Assembly (NCBI GenBank): GCA_023614405.1 | Contig: CM042685.1 | Coordinates: forward strand, 83,070,684-83,134,683 | Direction of reading: 5' to 3' | DNA length: 64,000 nt | DNA from: Avena insularis | Lineage: Eukaryota > Streptophyta > Magnoliopsida > Poales > Poaceae | Shown here: positions 23,071-33,717 of the stretch, piece by piece | Numbering within the stretch: position 1 is the stretch's first letter | Layout: each line of letters begins with the position of its first letter | Made by a program: the position numbers and the translations under genes | Notes under the pieces: model-generated | Databases searched by the model: none | The model's input: the letters and a program-made list of their open reading frames with translations, nothing else | What the model was told of the DNA's origin: nothing

Positions 23071-23915
23071 TGTCGGGGGGATAACCCCCGGGTAGGGAAA
23101 GCCAGGCCCAAGTAGGCCGGCTCCGGGCACACAGCACTGGCCATCAGCAGACAACTCCGCCGCTATTAATACCGCCACCGGGCTTAAAGCTTTCCTGGCT
23201 GGCCCGTCTAGCCCGGTATCTAGAAGAGCCGGCCGGGTGGCCGCTTCCACCTGGCTTACCTTGGATTCGATGAAGAGCACAGAGGGGGAGGGGCTCCTTG
23301 CAGGGTACGCCTCTGTATCCCTTTGTCATTAGAGAGGCTGGCATGCCGTTACGACTTGCGTACCCGACGAGGATAAAGCAAAGAGGTCGGTTGACCGCCA
23401 AAGCAGTCCGAGTGACCGTTAAAGCAAGGGTGACTCCCCAAAGGATGCTCGGGTGACCGCTAATGAAGAGGATGACACTAAAAGAAGGGCGGACTGGGTC
23501 CTGGCCCACCGGCTGGACCCTGTAGCAGGCCCTGCCCTGTAAATCCATATCCAAACAGTAAACCATAGAGCCCAAATTGTAATCTGCCCCCCTGACCAGT
23601 ATATAAGGGCAGGTAGAGCAGGGGTTCTAGGTAAGTAAGATTGATAGTAGCAAGAGCTAGCCTCTAGTTTCATCTTCCTCTAGATCTCGATAGTGGATAA
23701 GGAAACAGCTCTAGGAGCATCTGTACTGGGCATTCATCCTCCATATAGTTCATCTTGCAGGAGTAGGGGTGTTACCTTGCCGAGAGGGCCCCGAACCTGT
23801 GTACGTCGCCGAGTTTGCAGTTCATGGTGCCCAACCCGTTGTGTGAGCCATCGATTGCATCCGAGTGTCCCTCTTTCGCCATCCCAGATGGCACTACCAT
23901 GTTCCACACGTGACA
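23071..23915 (+). repeat. Element F 3' LTR
   Basis: 845 bp copy of 12872-13727, with a TATA at about 23599-23607. Small indels relative to the 5' LTR cluster in the first 300 bp. Confidence 0.93.
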
Positions 23916-23920
23916 AGCCC

Positions 23921-24290
23921 CCTTTTGCGCAGCTATCCCATACTGTAGTATGGAATTAGTTCAGAAGTAACCAAATACTATCAAGATGTATCTATTTATT
24001 CAATTACTACAGGTGGTTGAATTCAGCTTATTGTCATACTTATCCGAGGCAGACAAGATTCAGACAACATTTTATGAACTAATCTTGGGTGGTTTATTCA
24101 GAAAACATTCTATACAGAATCACGCACCTGCTCAAACAAATCTATGTAAAATTGTTCGAGGCATACAAAGGTGCAGCGTTTCGTGCCTTTTGGATCGCTC
24201 ACCAGCAACATTTTCCCGGCAATGGTGACATTTTTCATTGCTAGCCCACCCTCTTTTCCGGAGGCTAACCTTGGTTATTCACACAAATCC
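23921..24290. other. Flank right of element F, no gene seen
   Basis: AT-rich sequence that, with 12565-12871, forms the pre-insertion site of F. No open frame or family is recognised. Confidence 0.5.
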
Positions 24291-24449
24291 ATTAGCCACA
24301 CATACTACAAATTCATTAGCCACACAAACTACAAATCATTAGCCACACGTGCTACGAATTCAGTAGCCGCACAAACTACAAATCATTAGCCACACATACT
24401 ACAAATTCAGTAGCCATACATTACAAATTCAGTAGCCACACATACTACA
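24291..24449. repeat. Short tandem array, about 23-bp unit
   Basis: About seven imperfect copies of ATTAGCCACACATACTACAAATTC (variants start AGTAGCC). Spacing is 22-24 bp. It lies downstream of the minus-strand DUF4283-like pseudogene, in what would be its 3' region. Confidence 0.85.
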
Positions 24450-24616
24450 GCAGTTTCAAACTATTACATAAGGCGTACTACATGCTCGACTCTCAAGTCA
24501 GCAATATTTTAGATTCACTAAACCTCTGTCTTCACTCGAGGGAAATCAGAACTACCAGCCTGTCCACGCCCGATCCCCCCACCGAAATCGTGCGCTCTGT
24601 CACGGAACATTGGTGG

Positions 24617-25330
24617 TCATGTGCCATTGATCCTTCCAGGCCAACACTGCAGGCGACGAGGATGCTTTCTGGCTGCCTTGTCGGGGTCCTGAATGCCATG
24701 TACCAGATCCAGAACCTCCTGCAGGTGGATGATCATCGGGTTCTTCCAGCAAAGCTGTCCTCTTGCCCTGCTTGGAATCTCCGCCTCGTACATCTTAGGA
24801 ACGGTGTCTGGATCTTTCATCCACGCCTTTACCTCGATGATCCATCTGTCGCTCGGTGGGACAATCTCCACCAGCTCGCTGCCAAGGCTACCGACGACCT
24901 GCTTGAGGGCCTCCGGTTCCCAAGCATGCAAAGGGAGCCCGTCAAAGCCGAGAGAAGAAACAAAGCTACCGCAAGCGATCGTCCCACCCATAGGTGCGAT
25001 GCCAACGCATGAAGCTCATTTTCTCCCCACATCACTCGAAAGAACGGGAAGAATGCAGAACATGCTCAATGTCTGAGCTATGGGCGAACTGGACGAAGAA
25101 ATCGAATGGCGGCGCGCATACCTCAATATTGACCACTTTTCTTCTGACCCCAAAACGAGACCTGAAAGCGATAGCAAGTCTGCCGGCGATACGGCGGGAT
25201 GCGTGCCTAGCATGGTGGCCATGAGAGCGTTGTCGTCAAACTCCTCTGATAGGGCTACCATGCCTGGGGTGCGCGATAGCATGCAACCGCTCGAGGCCAG
25301 TCGCCGGTTCGGATTGCTCGGCCGGACATG
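24617..25330 (-). pseudogene. DUF4283-like plant protein, pseudogene
   Basis: Minus-strand remnant with the pattern of grass DUF4283-domain (zinc-knuckle associated) proteins. Features are RRKVVNIEVCAPPFDFFVQF, then SFMRWHRTYG, then after a frameshift FDGLPLHAWEPEALKQVVG, a LVEIVPPSDRW block and VKAWMKDPDTVPKMYEAEIP. An in-frame TGA lies near 25040, and at least two frameshifts separate the blocks (about 25170 and 24990). Such genes are multicopy in grasses and often mobilised. Identity rests on motif pattern only. Confidence 0.5.
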
Positions 25331-26212
25331 CTCCACCATGCGAGAAGGTCTAGGAAGCGGCGAGAGGCTAGGCTGGGGACGCGAAGCTCCGACACGCCGA
25401 CTAGGAAAAACGAGGCGAGGGCGACGATGGCGAGCTTTGATTAAGGGCGTGGAAGGTTGACCGGCCATGGAGGGGATGCAAGGAGAGCAATGGCGATCTC
25501 CGATCTGGAGATCAGTAGCCAGAGCTAAGCAAGGTAATGGAGAGGGGACTAATAGGGGAGAAGGGCAGAGTAGAGAATAAGATCTAGTCCTCGCAGGGGT
25601 AATCCATTCCACGACCGCAAAGGATAACGGGAAATACAGACAGGGCGGGGTAAGAAGAGTTGACCTAATTGCGGGATTTGAGTTCAACCGTTTTTTGACT
25701 GGTTCAAACGATCGTTTAGCCGTTAGATTTGTATTTACCCCCATTTGCCCCATGTCGATAATTGGCAAAGTTACTACAACCCTTCCGCGAGATTACACGC
25801 AACTCAGATCCCGTGTTGTTTTGGCGTCTGAACTTTCGAGTCACATATTAAAATTCTCCCCGACTCGTCCCCGCCGGCGCTCTCTTGGTGTAGATCTGAT
25901 GCCGCCACGCCCTCATAGGCTTTCCTAGCATCGCACGCGCGATGAGGAGCTCATGGCCACCACCTCTATTTTGTCTGCAGCTCGATTCGGTGATTCCGTG
26001 CTGCGTCACACATCGCTCGAGTTAGGAACTAACTACAGCCGCCGTACTACCATGGTGCCGCGCTAAGCTTGATGGCAACGATAACCACCAGCACCCAAGA
26101 AGCTACTTGGCGCACACAAGGTGGTCGTCGAATCACCACTGACGCACCATTTTTTCAAATTTTAGTTTTGTTGGTAGATGAAGTAAGTTAAATTATTACA
26201 TGTTTGTAGACG
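25331..26212. other. Spacer between DUF4283-like and Harbinger remnants
   Basis: No gene supported. The left part is the 5' flank of the minus-strand pseudogene and is GC-rich; an uninterrupted minus frame there is Pro/Ser/Arg-rich and looks like composition rather than coding. Confidence 0.4.
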
Positions 26213-26751
26213 AGTTCATCCTACGATTCATTCGGCGATGATTTTGATATTGAGGAAGAAGTGAACATAGCAATGCTAATGTCTCAGCGCGACAAGAAAA
26301 ATTGAAAGCATAGTGGCTCAGTTTTTGGTAGACAGAAGTTATGGAGGGAACAGATCGAAGGCCACAATAGATTGATGCAGATGTACTTCAACAAAAATGC
26401 AATGTAGCCCGAGAAATACTTTCATTGGCGTTTTCAAATAAGAATCAATTTGTTCAAGCATATCGCGGAGGAGGTGACGAAGTATGATCAGTTTTTTGAG
26501 CAAAGGAGGAATGTCGCTGGAAAAGTTGGGCATAGAACCTATGAGAAGGTAACCTCTGCATTGCGTATGTTGGCATGTGGTATTCTGGCAGATCTAGTAG
26601 ATGACAACTTGGCTATGAGTGAGAGTCAAGCGGTGAGGTACAAAGGAGACAAGAGAGGGCGGATTGTTTCATTGCCTCGTACCATTCGATTCAGTGTGGT
26701 GAGGTTCATGATGAGCTTCAACATGATCTCATCGAGGAGTGGTGGAAATGA
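26213..26751 (+). pseudogene. PIF/Harbinger transposase (HARBI1-like), internally deleted
   Basis: An N-terminal acidic block (SYDSFGDDFDIEEEVNIAML) is followed in one frame by the typical helical region: HNRLMQMYF, FHWRFQIRINLFKHIAEEV, QRRNVAGKVGHRTYEKVTSA and LRMLACGILADLVDDNLAM. The frame starts near 26213 and has a TGA (about 26303) and a TAG (about 26405). After about 26640 the sequence jumps, in another frame, to what looks like the C-terminal tail (VHDELQHDLIEEWWK, TGA 26749-26751). The DDE catalytic core is missing, so this is a deletion derivative that could not transpose on its own. Confidence 0.75.
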
Positions 26752-27180
26752 AATGGACAACAAAACAATTAGTGTCTACTTATTTGTATGTTTGTTCTAT
26801 TGTTGAAAAACAATTTGTTGTATTGATCATGAACAAGTTATTGTATTTGTTGTATTGTTCTTGTATTATTTGCTAGTGTTTTAATAATAAATTAGACAAT
26901 TTATTGTATATTTATTTTGGTTTGTTTGATCTTTTTGATTACATGTATATGTGTTTGTTGTTTGCGTTGGTCGCACGCACTGCAATTTGCAGCGCCTGCC
27001 AGGGCGCTACTTTCTACTGCTTGATGCACATTGTAAACTTGCACCTCCGGTGAAGCTACATCAACGTCGCGCGCTATATGTGCCTGCAACGTGTTGCATA
27101 TAGATTTTAGCGTGCCGGATTTTGGTGCGGCTGTTGGATTTTCTCTTACTGATGTAGCCCAACATAAGGCAAACACCATT
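26752..27180. other. 3' part of the Harbinger-derived element
   Basis: AT-rich stretch to about 26930, then a GC-richer block. The block ends with GGCTGTTGGATTTTCTCTTA (about 27130), the kind of sequence found at the ends of grass PIF/Harbinger and Tourist elements. No matching inverted copy was found upstream, so the element boundary is not established. No gene. Confidence 0.35.
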
Positions 27181-27189
27181 GGTCCACAT

Positions 27190-28655
27190 CATCACACCAA
27201 TTGATAAGGATTGTCTTGGGGATCCTATGATTGTTGTCCCGGTCTTTCACATCGAGTAACCCGGATAGAATTCCTTCCAACAACATCAGTGAACATCACC
27301 TGAAGGTGAGGATGAATCCAGCAAGCAACATGATGAAGATCACCATGCCTCAAACCAAAGCACGACAATCCTTTATGAACATAAGAACCTCCATAGTAAT
27401 ATTTATTATAAACTGATAAACGACATCACCATCCCCGGAGGGATGCTTCACCAAGCAACACACACAATAGTTTTAGACTAATCAAATGAACTCCCCTAAA
27501 CCCTAGCCGCGTGGCTCCTTTATATAGGAGGCCTACAACTTATTAGTTGGACAGACCCAAACCGAACACACAAACTGACTCGACCCTAACCTAGACTCGG
27601 ACTCAATAACATAGCAGTAACATTTAACACGACCTTAGACTTACCATTACATATCATAGGATATCCTGGTGTGCAAATCTTCAATGGAATACCCGCATCA
27701 TCCTCTCCCCCTTGGAAAGGCGTTGTCCTCAATATTGCAAGGTCTTCTCTAGCATGTGGCATCATATAAGAAACATTGCCACTCTTCACCTTCAACTTCA
27801 ACTTCAAGTCTTGCCTGCCTGCCACACCACATCCTCCATCTCGGCTATCTTGACTTGATGCTACCCTTGGCACCTCCTTTCTTCTCCACACGAGCTTGTA
27901 TGTTGGCGCCACCACCCTCTTCTTTTCTTCTCTTTTGATGGGGGCCTCTAGAACTGAATGTGAACCTTCTTCATATGACCCTACAAAATAGGTTTAATGC
28001 CTGGACCACACAACTGACGAACACGTCCATCTTTGCCTTTGTGTATACGCACTCCTAAGCCAACTCTCCGCATAGCTTCTCCAACAAATTTGTGGTCTAT
28101 GACCCTCGCCTCCATATGCACTAGTATAGGATCATCACGGATATCATCGGTCTGAATGCCTTTATCAACACAAACTGGAAGTGTAGAACTTATAGCATCA
28201 TCTTCATTGCTAAGAGGATTGACTTCAACCGACTTGTCACTAACAGGCATAGGTGAAACAACTGGCTTGTCATCAACAGGTATAACTGAAATATCATGAG
28301 TATTCATGCTCCATGCATCATGCTCCCCTTCTTGAAGCGTGACTATCCTCAGTCATGACGTAGCCTTGTGCACCACCAACACCACATTAGATATGATCAT
28401 ATCATCCGCCATTGGATTTAGTGTCCTATGTTTGCCATCATGGACAAAGTATAAGTATTGTCTCATCCTGCATGCATAGCTTTGTGATCATACTGCCATG
28501 GACACCCAAGTAACATTCCACACACCTCCAATGGCAACACATCACACTCTACCTCATCAATAACCTCACCAATTGAAAATGGCACACACACCGTATGTGT
28601 AACCTTCAACATATCGCAACTATTCAACCAATCGAGATGCTTTGGTTCAGGAATA
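27190..28655 (-). pseudogene. Gypsy retrotransposon fragment, protease-like part and LTR-like end
   Basis: On the minus strand from 28655 leftwards there is a retropepsin-like stretch (LNSCDMLKVTHTVCVPFSIG, then CDVLPLEVCGMLLGCPWQYD) and a long linker open to 27981. A Lys/Arg-rich segment and a polyprotein-tail-like block (TTPFQGGEDDAGIP, near 27700) follow. Further left, the sequence contains a minus-strand TATA (CCTATATAAAGG, about 27520) and looks like an LTR. RT, RNase H and integrase are absent. Boundaries are approximate. Confidence 0.6.
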
Positions 28656-28974
28656 CGCCATGTGGTCAACCCGAATTGATGAGGACACCCCTACTGACTT
28701 GCTATCTCCAACTCCTAATGAAGTTGTCGATGTTGCTGCCAAGAACAAGTCCAATGAGATCAGGATTGAACCCATTACTCGAGCCCGTGCAAAGTTACTT
28801 AAACCACATGTGAATTCACTCCTAAATGAATCTGGTGTTTTTATTGATGAGAATTTTATACTACCTAAGTATATGCACTTGTGTATGATTAGGTTCGTTG
28901 AGGAAGCAAGAATGGCGCGAGGAGGAGAAGGGCTGCTGCAAGAGGAGCTCGGCGTGATGATCATCCAAGGATGA
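28640..28974 (+). pseudogene. C-terminal end of a gypsy polyprotein
   Basis: Plus-strand frame with the tail signature of some grass gypsy polyproteins: EPITRARAKLLKPHVNSLLN, then ENFILPKYMHLCMIRFVEE, ending in TGA. It lies head-to-head with the minus-strand fragment at 27190-28655; the join is at about 28640. Confidence 0.65.
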
Positions 28975-29750
28975 GCGAGGAGGGAGCAGGAGGCAAGCGC
29001 AATGGACGAGGATGAGATCATCAAGAAGAGCGCAACAACATCTACGAAGACCAGAGTGTCCGGCCGATATCAACCGGACAATCCGGCCTACCCGAGATGC
29101 GTCAAGGTGGCAGCTAATCAGTATGTGAAATCGGAAGCCACCGGAAACTACCCGGAAGCTTTGTAGTTTCTGCCCAGACCGGACTGTCTGGCTTGCTCCA
29201 CCAGGAGTGTCTAGCCCGACTAAAATGTTCACCCCGTACCAACCGGAATGTCCGGCCGCCGATGGATTCTGGTCCGAGTCGGCTTGTATCTGTTTGAGTC
29301 AGACACATCTTTGTTTCGGTTTTTGGTTGTCCCAGCTTCCCATAGAAGCCCTGGGACGCCCCTTAGCTCAGTTTAGACCACATTTAAAGTAAACCATAGA
29401 TCCGTTGAGTTGTTACTTGCATCCAACTGAACCCCTACACCAATTCGTATTGATCTGGTGTATTTTGTACTATCAATCAAGTATGATTAGTTGTTACGTC
29501 AGGAATTAGATAATTGCAAGTTTTGTATGATCTGTTGTTCCATTGGGAATTAGAAGATTGCAATTACCACTTCGTGGTCAGCGACTACGTGCGCAAGTGT
29601 GTGAAGTTGCAAATATCTACAAGGGTTGAGAGATTTTGCATTGGCCTTAGGGATTGATTGAGATGTTCGTGAAGGTCATACAAGTTATCTCCATCTGTTA
29701 TCATCATCTACCATCCTCGCTTACTGAGAAGATCGGGCCACCCCATATCA
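28975..29750 (+). repeat. Probable LTR of the same fragment
   Basis: Follows the polyprotein end and is followed by a primer-site-like TTGGTATTAGATTCC at 29754-29768. A GTGTCCGGC or TGTCCGG(C) type motif recurs several times at 29056-29260. LTR ends are not defined because no second copy is in the window. Confidence 0.45.
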
Positions 29751-29753
29751 TCT

Positions 29754-29768
29754 TGGTATTAGATTCCA
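29754..29768 (+). other. Possible primer binding site
   Basis: TTGGTATTAGATTCC resembles the TTGGTATCAGA type site. Sequence to 29946 would then be the 5' leader of a + strand element interrupted by element B. Confidence 0.4.
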
Positions 29769-29951
29769 GTGTTTCCTCAGTAAGCATCTATAATTCCATC
29801 CATAATTTAGTTGTTTTTCATCCTATATAGAAAAAGGCATACAAAAAGATTAGAGTTAGTATTTTCCATAGCCTAGATTGCATCATAGTTGACTCTCAGT
29901 TGCTGGTCGTTTTCGTGTCTTTGATCTGATCACTTCCAATACAAGTCATAT

Positions 29952-30450
29952 TGTCGTGGGAATGGCCACGCTAGTCACTACCAGGGGTAGTGATTGAATC
30001 GAAGTAGGGAAAGAGCGAGTCACCATCCGTAGATCGAGATTGAGGGCAAGACACAGGGTTTACCTAGGTTTGGCCCCCGTAGGGTAAAGACATACTTCCT
30101 GCTTGATTGTATTAATGGCGAGTGAGATTACAAGGTGGGTGAACTCGGCACATGGGCAACGAGTCACAAAGATGGGGTAGATAATAGCTCATGAGTAAAA
30201 TGGGAACCCTAGGGAGGCTTATATAGGGGTGCCTTGCTAGGGTTTTACAAGATCTCAACCGAATCAGTAAGGGTTTCGAGAGTTTCACCTAATCCGACTA
30301 GCCCTAGCTACGGTCTTGGGCCTCTACATCCAGTCGTCAGTCATCATTAGGGCCTTTATTCTAGTCGCAATCTTTGCTGGCCCACTTGACATTTTCTTGG
30401 GTCAGTCGCTTCCTGCCTCTGTGGATACCCCAATTGGCATATCCCCGTCA
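29952..30450 (-). repeat. Element B 3' LTR (inverted)
   Basis: 499 bp, TG...CA when read on the minus strand, diverged homologue of the A LTR. The core promoter TATA on the minus strand is CCCCTATATAAGC (about 30217-30228). PPT GTAGTCCCCGAG (minus: CTCGGGGACTAC) is at 30451-30462. Confidence 0.88.
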
Positions 30451-30778
30451 GTAGTCCCCGAGTGTGTGAGGGGTTCATCATAGGAGTAACTTGACCGTCG
30501 GAGTAGGTGAGTCCAGGTAGATGCCTGATCGAATTGGTGACGAACTCCTCTAATGAAGGGAGATGCCTTTTTTCTTTAGTCGCAGCTTTGGCAAACCATT
30601 TTTCTTCAACTTGCCCCGCTCAGCTGATGGGAGTGAGCAAGTGGTACATGTGAGTGATCAATTTGACCAAAGTTAGACCGTCAACATGGTCAAACTAGCC
30701 ATTAGTTAATTTTATAACCATAACTTCAGCGGTTTTACCGTGAAGAAACGGCTAATCCCGTGATTACTGGGGGGGCGT

Positions 30779-30792
30779 GGCACTATAAATGG
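30779..30792 (+). promoter_or_regulatory. Putative TATA box for the antisense gene of B
   Basis: GGCACTATAAATGG, about 118 bp before ATG 30902. Position and context match the minus-strand TATA in A. Confidence 0.55.
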
Positions 30793-30901
30793 CAAGTGGC
30801 AGAGGAAAATGAGGATCTCATCACGCGCTTCTCATTATTTCTTTCTTATCCATTCTCACCCGCCTTCAATCTGAACCCCAAATTCTTTTGAACCCAATCT
30901 C

Positions 30902-31914
30902 ATGGTGCCCTCATGGTCCAAATCCAAATGCACCACAACTACCCTGCAGTCCTTTCGGACTCGATGATCCGCACCAAGGGAAATTGGCGAGCTCTGCCGT
31001 CTGGCGAGAGCGAGCCCAAGCCACGGCCTAGCGAGTTTATCTCGTTTGTTAGCCACCTAGAGCGTGGGCTAGGTTTCCCCCCTCTCTTCTTCAGGCGCTT
31101 CCTCCATTTCTACCGAATCAAGCCCTCCAATCTAGGGCCTCACAACATCGAGCATATCATGGTTTTTATCGCATTCTGTGAATCCTAATTAGGGTGCCAT
31201 CCCTACTTCCCCCTCTGGATCAAGCTATTCCATGGCTGGGCCACTCGTGAGGGGAAGAACGGTCGCCTGCTGGCGGCGGGCGGCATCACCTTCCATGTGA
31301 AGCCCCACGCTAACTTCTTCAAGTTGATGCTGCCAAAGAAGGCGGCCAACAACTAGAAGAAGTCTTTCTTCTAAGCTAGTGAATCAACCCTTGTTGGAGA
31401 GGTGGCGATCTCGGTGTTACACGAAGTGGAGTAATCCGCGGCAACTGTCGATGAAGGAGCCGCCTCGCTAGCAGAAGGTGGTCATCATGGAGATGATCAC
31501 TCGAATGACCGAGCTAGAGGAAGAGGGATTGAAGTTGATCAATATCTTTAACTGCTGGCTCGGTCGTCGGCTTGTTCCTTTGATGAACCGGCCAACCCTG
31601 ATGTGTGAATACACTGGGCGCTCTGACCCGTCGAGGACAATCTCGGCGTAGTGGGTTGTAGATGACTATGTTGCAGCCCTCAAGAAGATCACAGAGGAGA
31701 CCTACATCGGCATGGCCAACGGATTCGCCCCTATAAGCCAGACGCATGGTGAGTGACTTCATGTTTCCTTTTCAATCATACCCCGCAAACTTGCTCGACT
31801 AATGCATTCACTCGTAGACATTCAAGATCCTGGAGCATTGGTTGACCCCTCTAGATGAGGAGGTGCCCAAAATCTCCTTCACAAGGAAGCGAGAGACTCC
31901 TCCATCAAAGAGGA
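30902..31914 (+). pseudogene. Antisense gene of B, exon 1 and start of exon 2
   Basis: Exon 1 starts at ATG 30902 (MVPSWSKSKCT, resembling the start of the gene in A) and carries the same PF04195-like blocks: FVSHLERGLGFPPLFFRRF, then GGITFHVKPHANFFKLMLP. Donor GTGAGT is at 31749, the intron is 31749-31817 with a CGTAG acceptor, and exon 2 begins TFKILEHWLTPLDEE. Exon 1 has frameshifts and several stops. Exon 2 is cut at 31914 by element C and resumes at 56762. Confidence 0.72.
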
Positions 31915-33473
31915 TGATACGTCAGAAACGTATCTATAATTTTTGATGCTCCATGCTTGTTTAGTATCTAGTTTGCTTTGCTTGTCTACATTTTGAGGTG
32001 CTTTTTACATGTTTTCTGGTACTAACTTATTAACAAGTTGCCACAGTGCCAGCTGCCTGTTTTCTACTGTTTTTGGTTTCAGAAAAGCTAATAAAGAAAT
32101 ATTCTCGGAATTGGACGGGACAAACATCAAAGTCAATTACTTTCCGTGGGGAACAATAAGTCCAATGGGGAGACAGAGAAGCGGGCCAGGGCGGCCAAAC
32201 CCGCCCTAGGCGCGGCCAGGAGTGGGCCCGCGCCTTGGTAGGGTTTGACCCCCCTGGTCTCCTCCTAGGCCTCCCCCTTCGCCTATAAGAAGCCCCCAAT
32301 GCAGAAACCCTAATCACCCGATCAAATCTCCACAAAACCGTCTGTAGCCGCCGCCACCATCGTCCCTAGATCAGGGGGATCTGAAGTTCTTCCCGGCACC
32401 CTACCGAAGGGGAGATCATCCCGGAGGCCTTCTCTCCTGTATGATGCGTGAGTAGTTCCACCTTGGACTATGGGTCCATGTAGTAGCTAGATGGTTGTAT
32501 CTCCTCCTTTGTGCTTTCATGTATAGATCTTGTGATCTCCATTCATGATCAAGATCTAAGCTATTTGTAATCATGCATGTTGTGTTTGCGGGGATCCGAT
32601 GGATATTGAGATTATTATGTTGGTTTGATTAATGGTTTTGTCTTTATGATTCTATCATGTCTGTGTTGTTTGTGATCTTGCATGCTCTCCGTTATTAGTA
32701 GCTATCTTGGCCAAGTAGTTGCTAGTGACTCCAAGAGGGAGTATTTATGCTCGATAGTGGGTTCATGCCTCTAGTTTCCAAGGGAAGTGACACAAATCTC
32801 TTCGGTTGTAATTGTGTTGTTGCTACTAGGGAGAAAACAACGGTCTCTTGTTCATGGAACATGTGGACTGTTTACCTTACACACTTTGCTTAAAACAGTT
32901 GTCTATTGCTTGCAACTTAAAAATGGAGGGGGTTCGGATGATAACCTGAAGGTGGACTTCTAGTCATAGATGCAGTTGGATGGCGGTCTATGTATCTTGT
33001 TGTATGGCCCAATCGAATCTCATAGGATCTGTCTAACTAGTAATTGCATTGTTATGCCTTGCTCAGTTCCTCTCAATTGCCCTGCTGTAATTTGTTTACC
33101 CTTCATGCCATGTTGTTTATCTAAGGAGAGCACCTCTAGTGAACTATGGACCCCGGTCCAATCTTTACCATTGATACATCTTCCACTGTTACTTGTTTAC
33201 TTGCTGCAAACCATTAACTTACACACCATACGTTTAATCCTTTGTTACAGCAAACCAGTGAGCTTGATAACCTCACTGATTCAGTGGGGCAAAGTCTTGA
33301 GTTTGTGTTGTGCAGGTCTCCGTGTTGCTTGCAACACCTATGTGACATTTCCTTCCTCCTACTGGTTTGATAACTTCAGTTTCTTACTGAGGGAAACTTG
33401 CTACTGTGCTGCTTCATACCTTTCTCTTGGGGCTTCCAATGAAGCGCCCCACGACAAGTGCTTGGCGCCATCA
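31915..33473 (+). repeat. Element C 5' LTR
   Basis: 1559 bp copy of 55201-56756. A TATA-like CCTATAAGAAG is at about 32282. Both LTRs contain a corresponding open frame (32970 and 56252), but it is just shared LTR sequence. Confidence 0.93.
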
Positions 33474-33483
33474 AGCTATTTTC

Positions 33484-33500
33484 TGGCGCTGTTGCCGGGG
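33484..33500 (+). other. Primer binding site of element C
   Basis: TGGCGCTGTTGCCGGGG, ten bases after the LTR, one base from the Asp-tRNA type TGGCGCCGTTGCCGGGG used by Athila-like and many other grass gypsy elements. Confidence 0.8.
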
Positions 33501-33717
33501 AGGCTAAGGACGTCTTCACTCAGGGAGTCCTTCACTTCCTTTCTCTTTACTTTGTTTTTAGTTTGATTTGTTTCTTTTGCTTGGTTTTGTTTGCCTCTTT
33601 CCAAACCCCCCCAAAAAAATTAGTCTAGTTTGGTTTGCTTTCTTTATTCAAAAACACAAAAAAATTGTTCCTGCTATAGCTGCTGCTACTGTTTTTGGCT
33701 TGCCCACCTTTGCCAAA

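Larger units (their letters stand above)
12872..23915 (+). mobile_element. Element F: internally deleted Tat-lineage gypsy retrotransposon
   Basis: LTRs at 12872-13727 and 23071-23915 start TGTCG and end GACA. The flanking pentamers are ATCCC (12867-12871) and AGCCC (23916-23920), an imperfect TSD with one mismatch. Coding order: gag, RNase H remnant, second RNase H, integrase, then a minus-strand antisense gene. Protease and the polymerase part of RT are missing, so F could only have moved with enzymes from relatives. Frameshifts and stops are found throughout. Confidence 0.92.

Noticed and set aside
23419..23673. Open minus frames in both F LTRs (13231-13485 and 23419-23673)
   Set aside because: Same LTR sequence twice; spans the LTR core promoter.
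25016..25768. 250-codon minus frame as an intact gene
   Set aside because: Its C-terminal part is out of phase with the DUF4283-like motifs, and the N-terminal part is low-complexity Pro/Ser/Arg; treated as flank plus frameshifted pseudogene.
32970..33566. 198-codon open frame in the C 5' LTR with a shorter twin at 56252-56644
   Set aside because: It is present in both LTRs because the LTRs are copies; the right copy is truncated, composition is not protein-like and no domain is visible.
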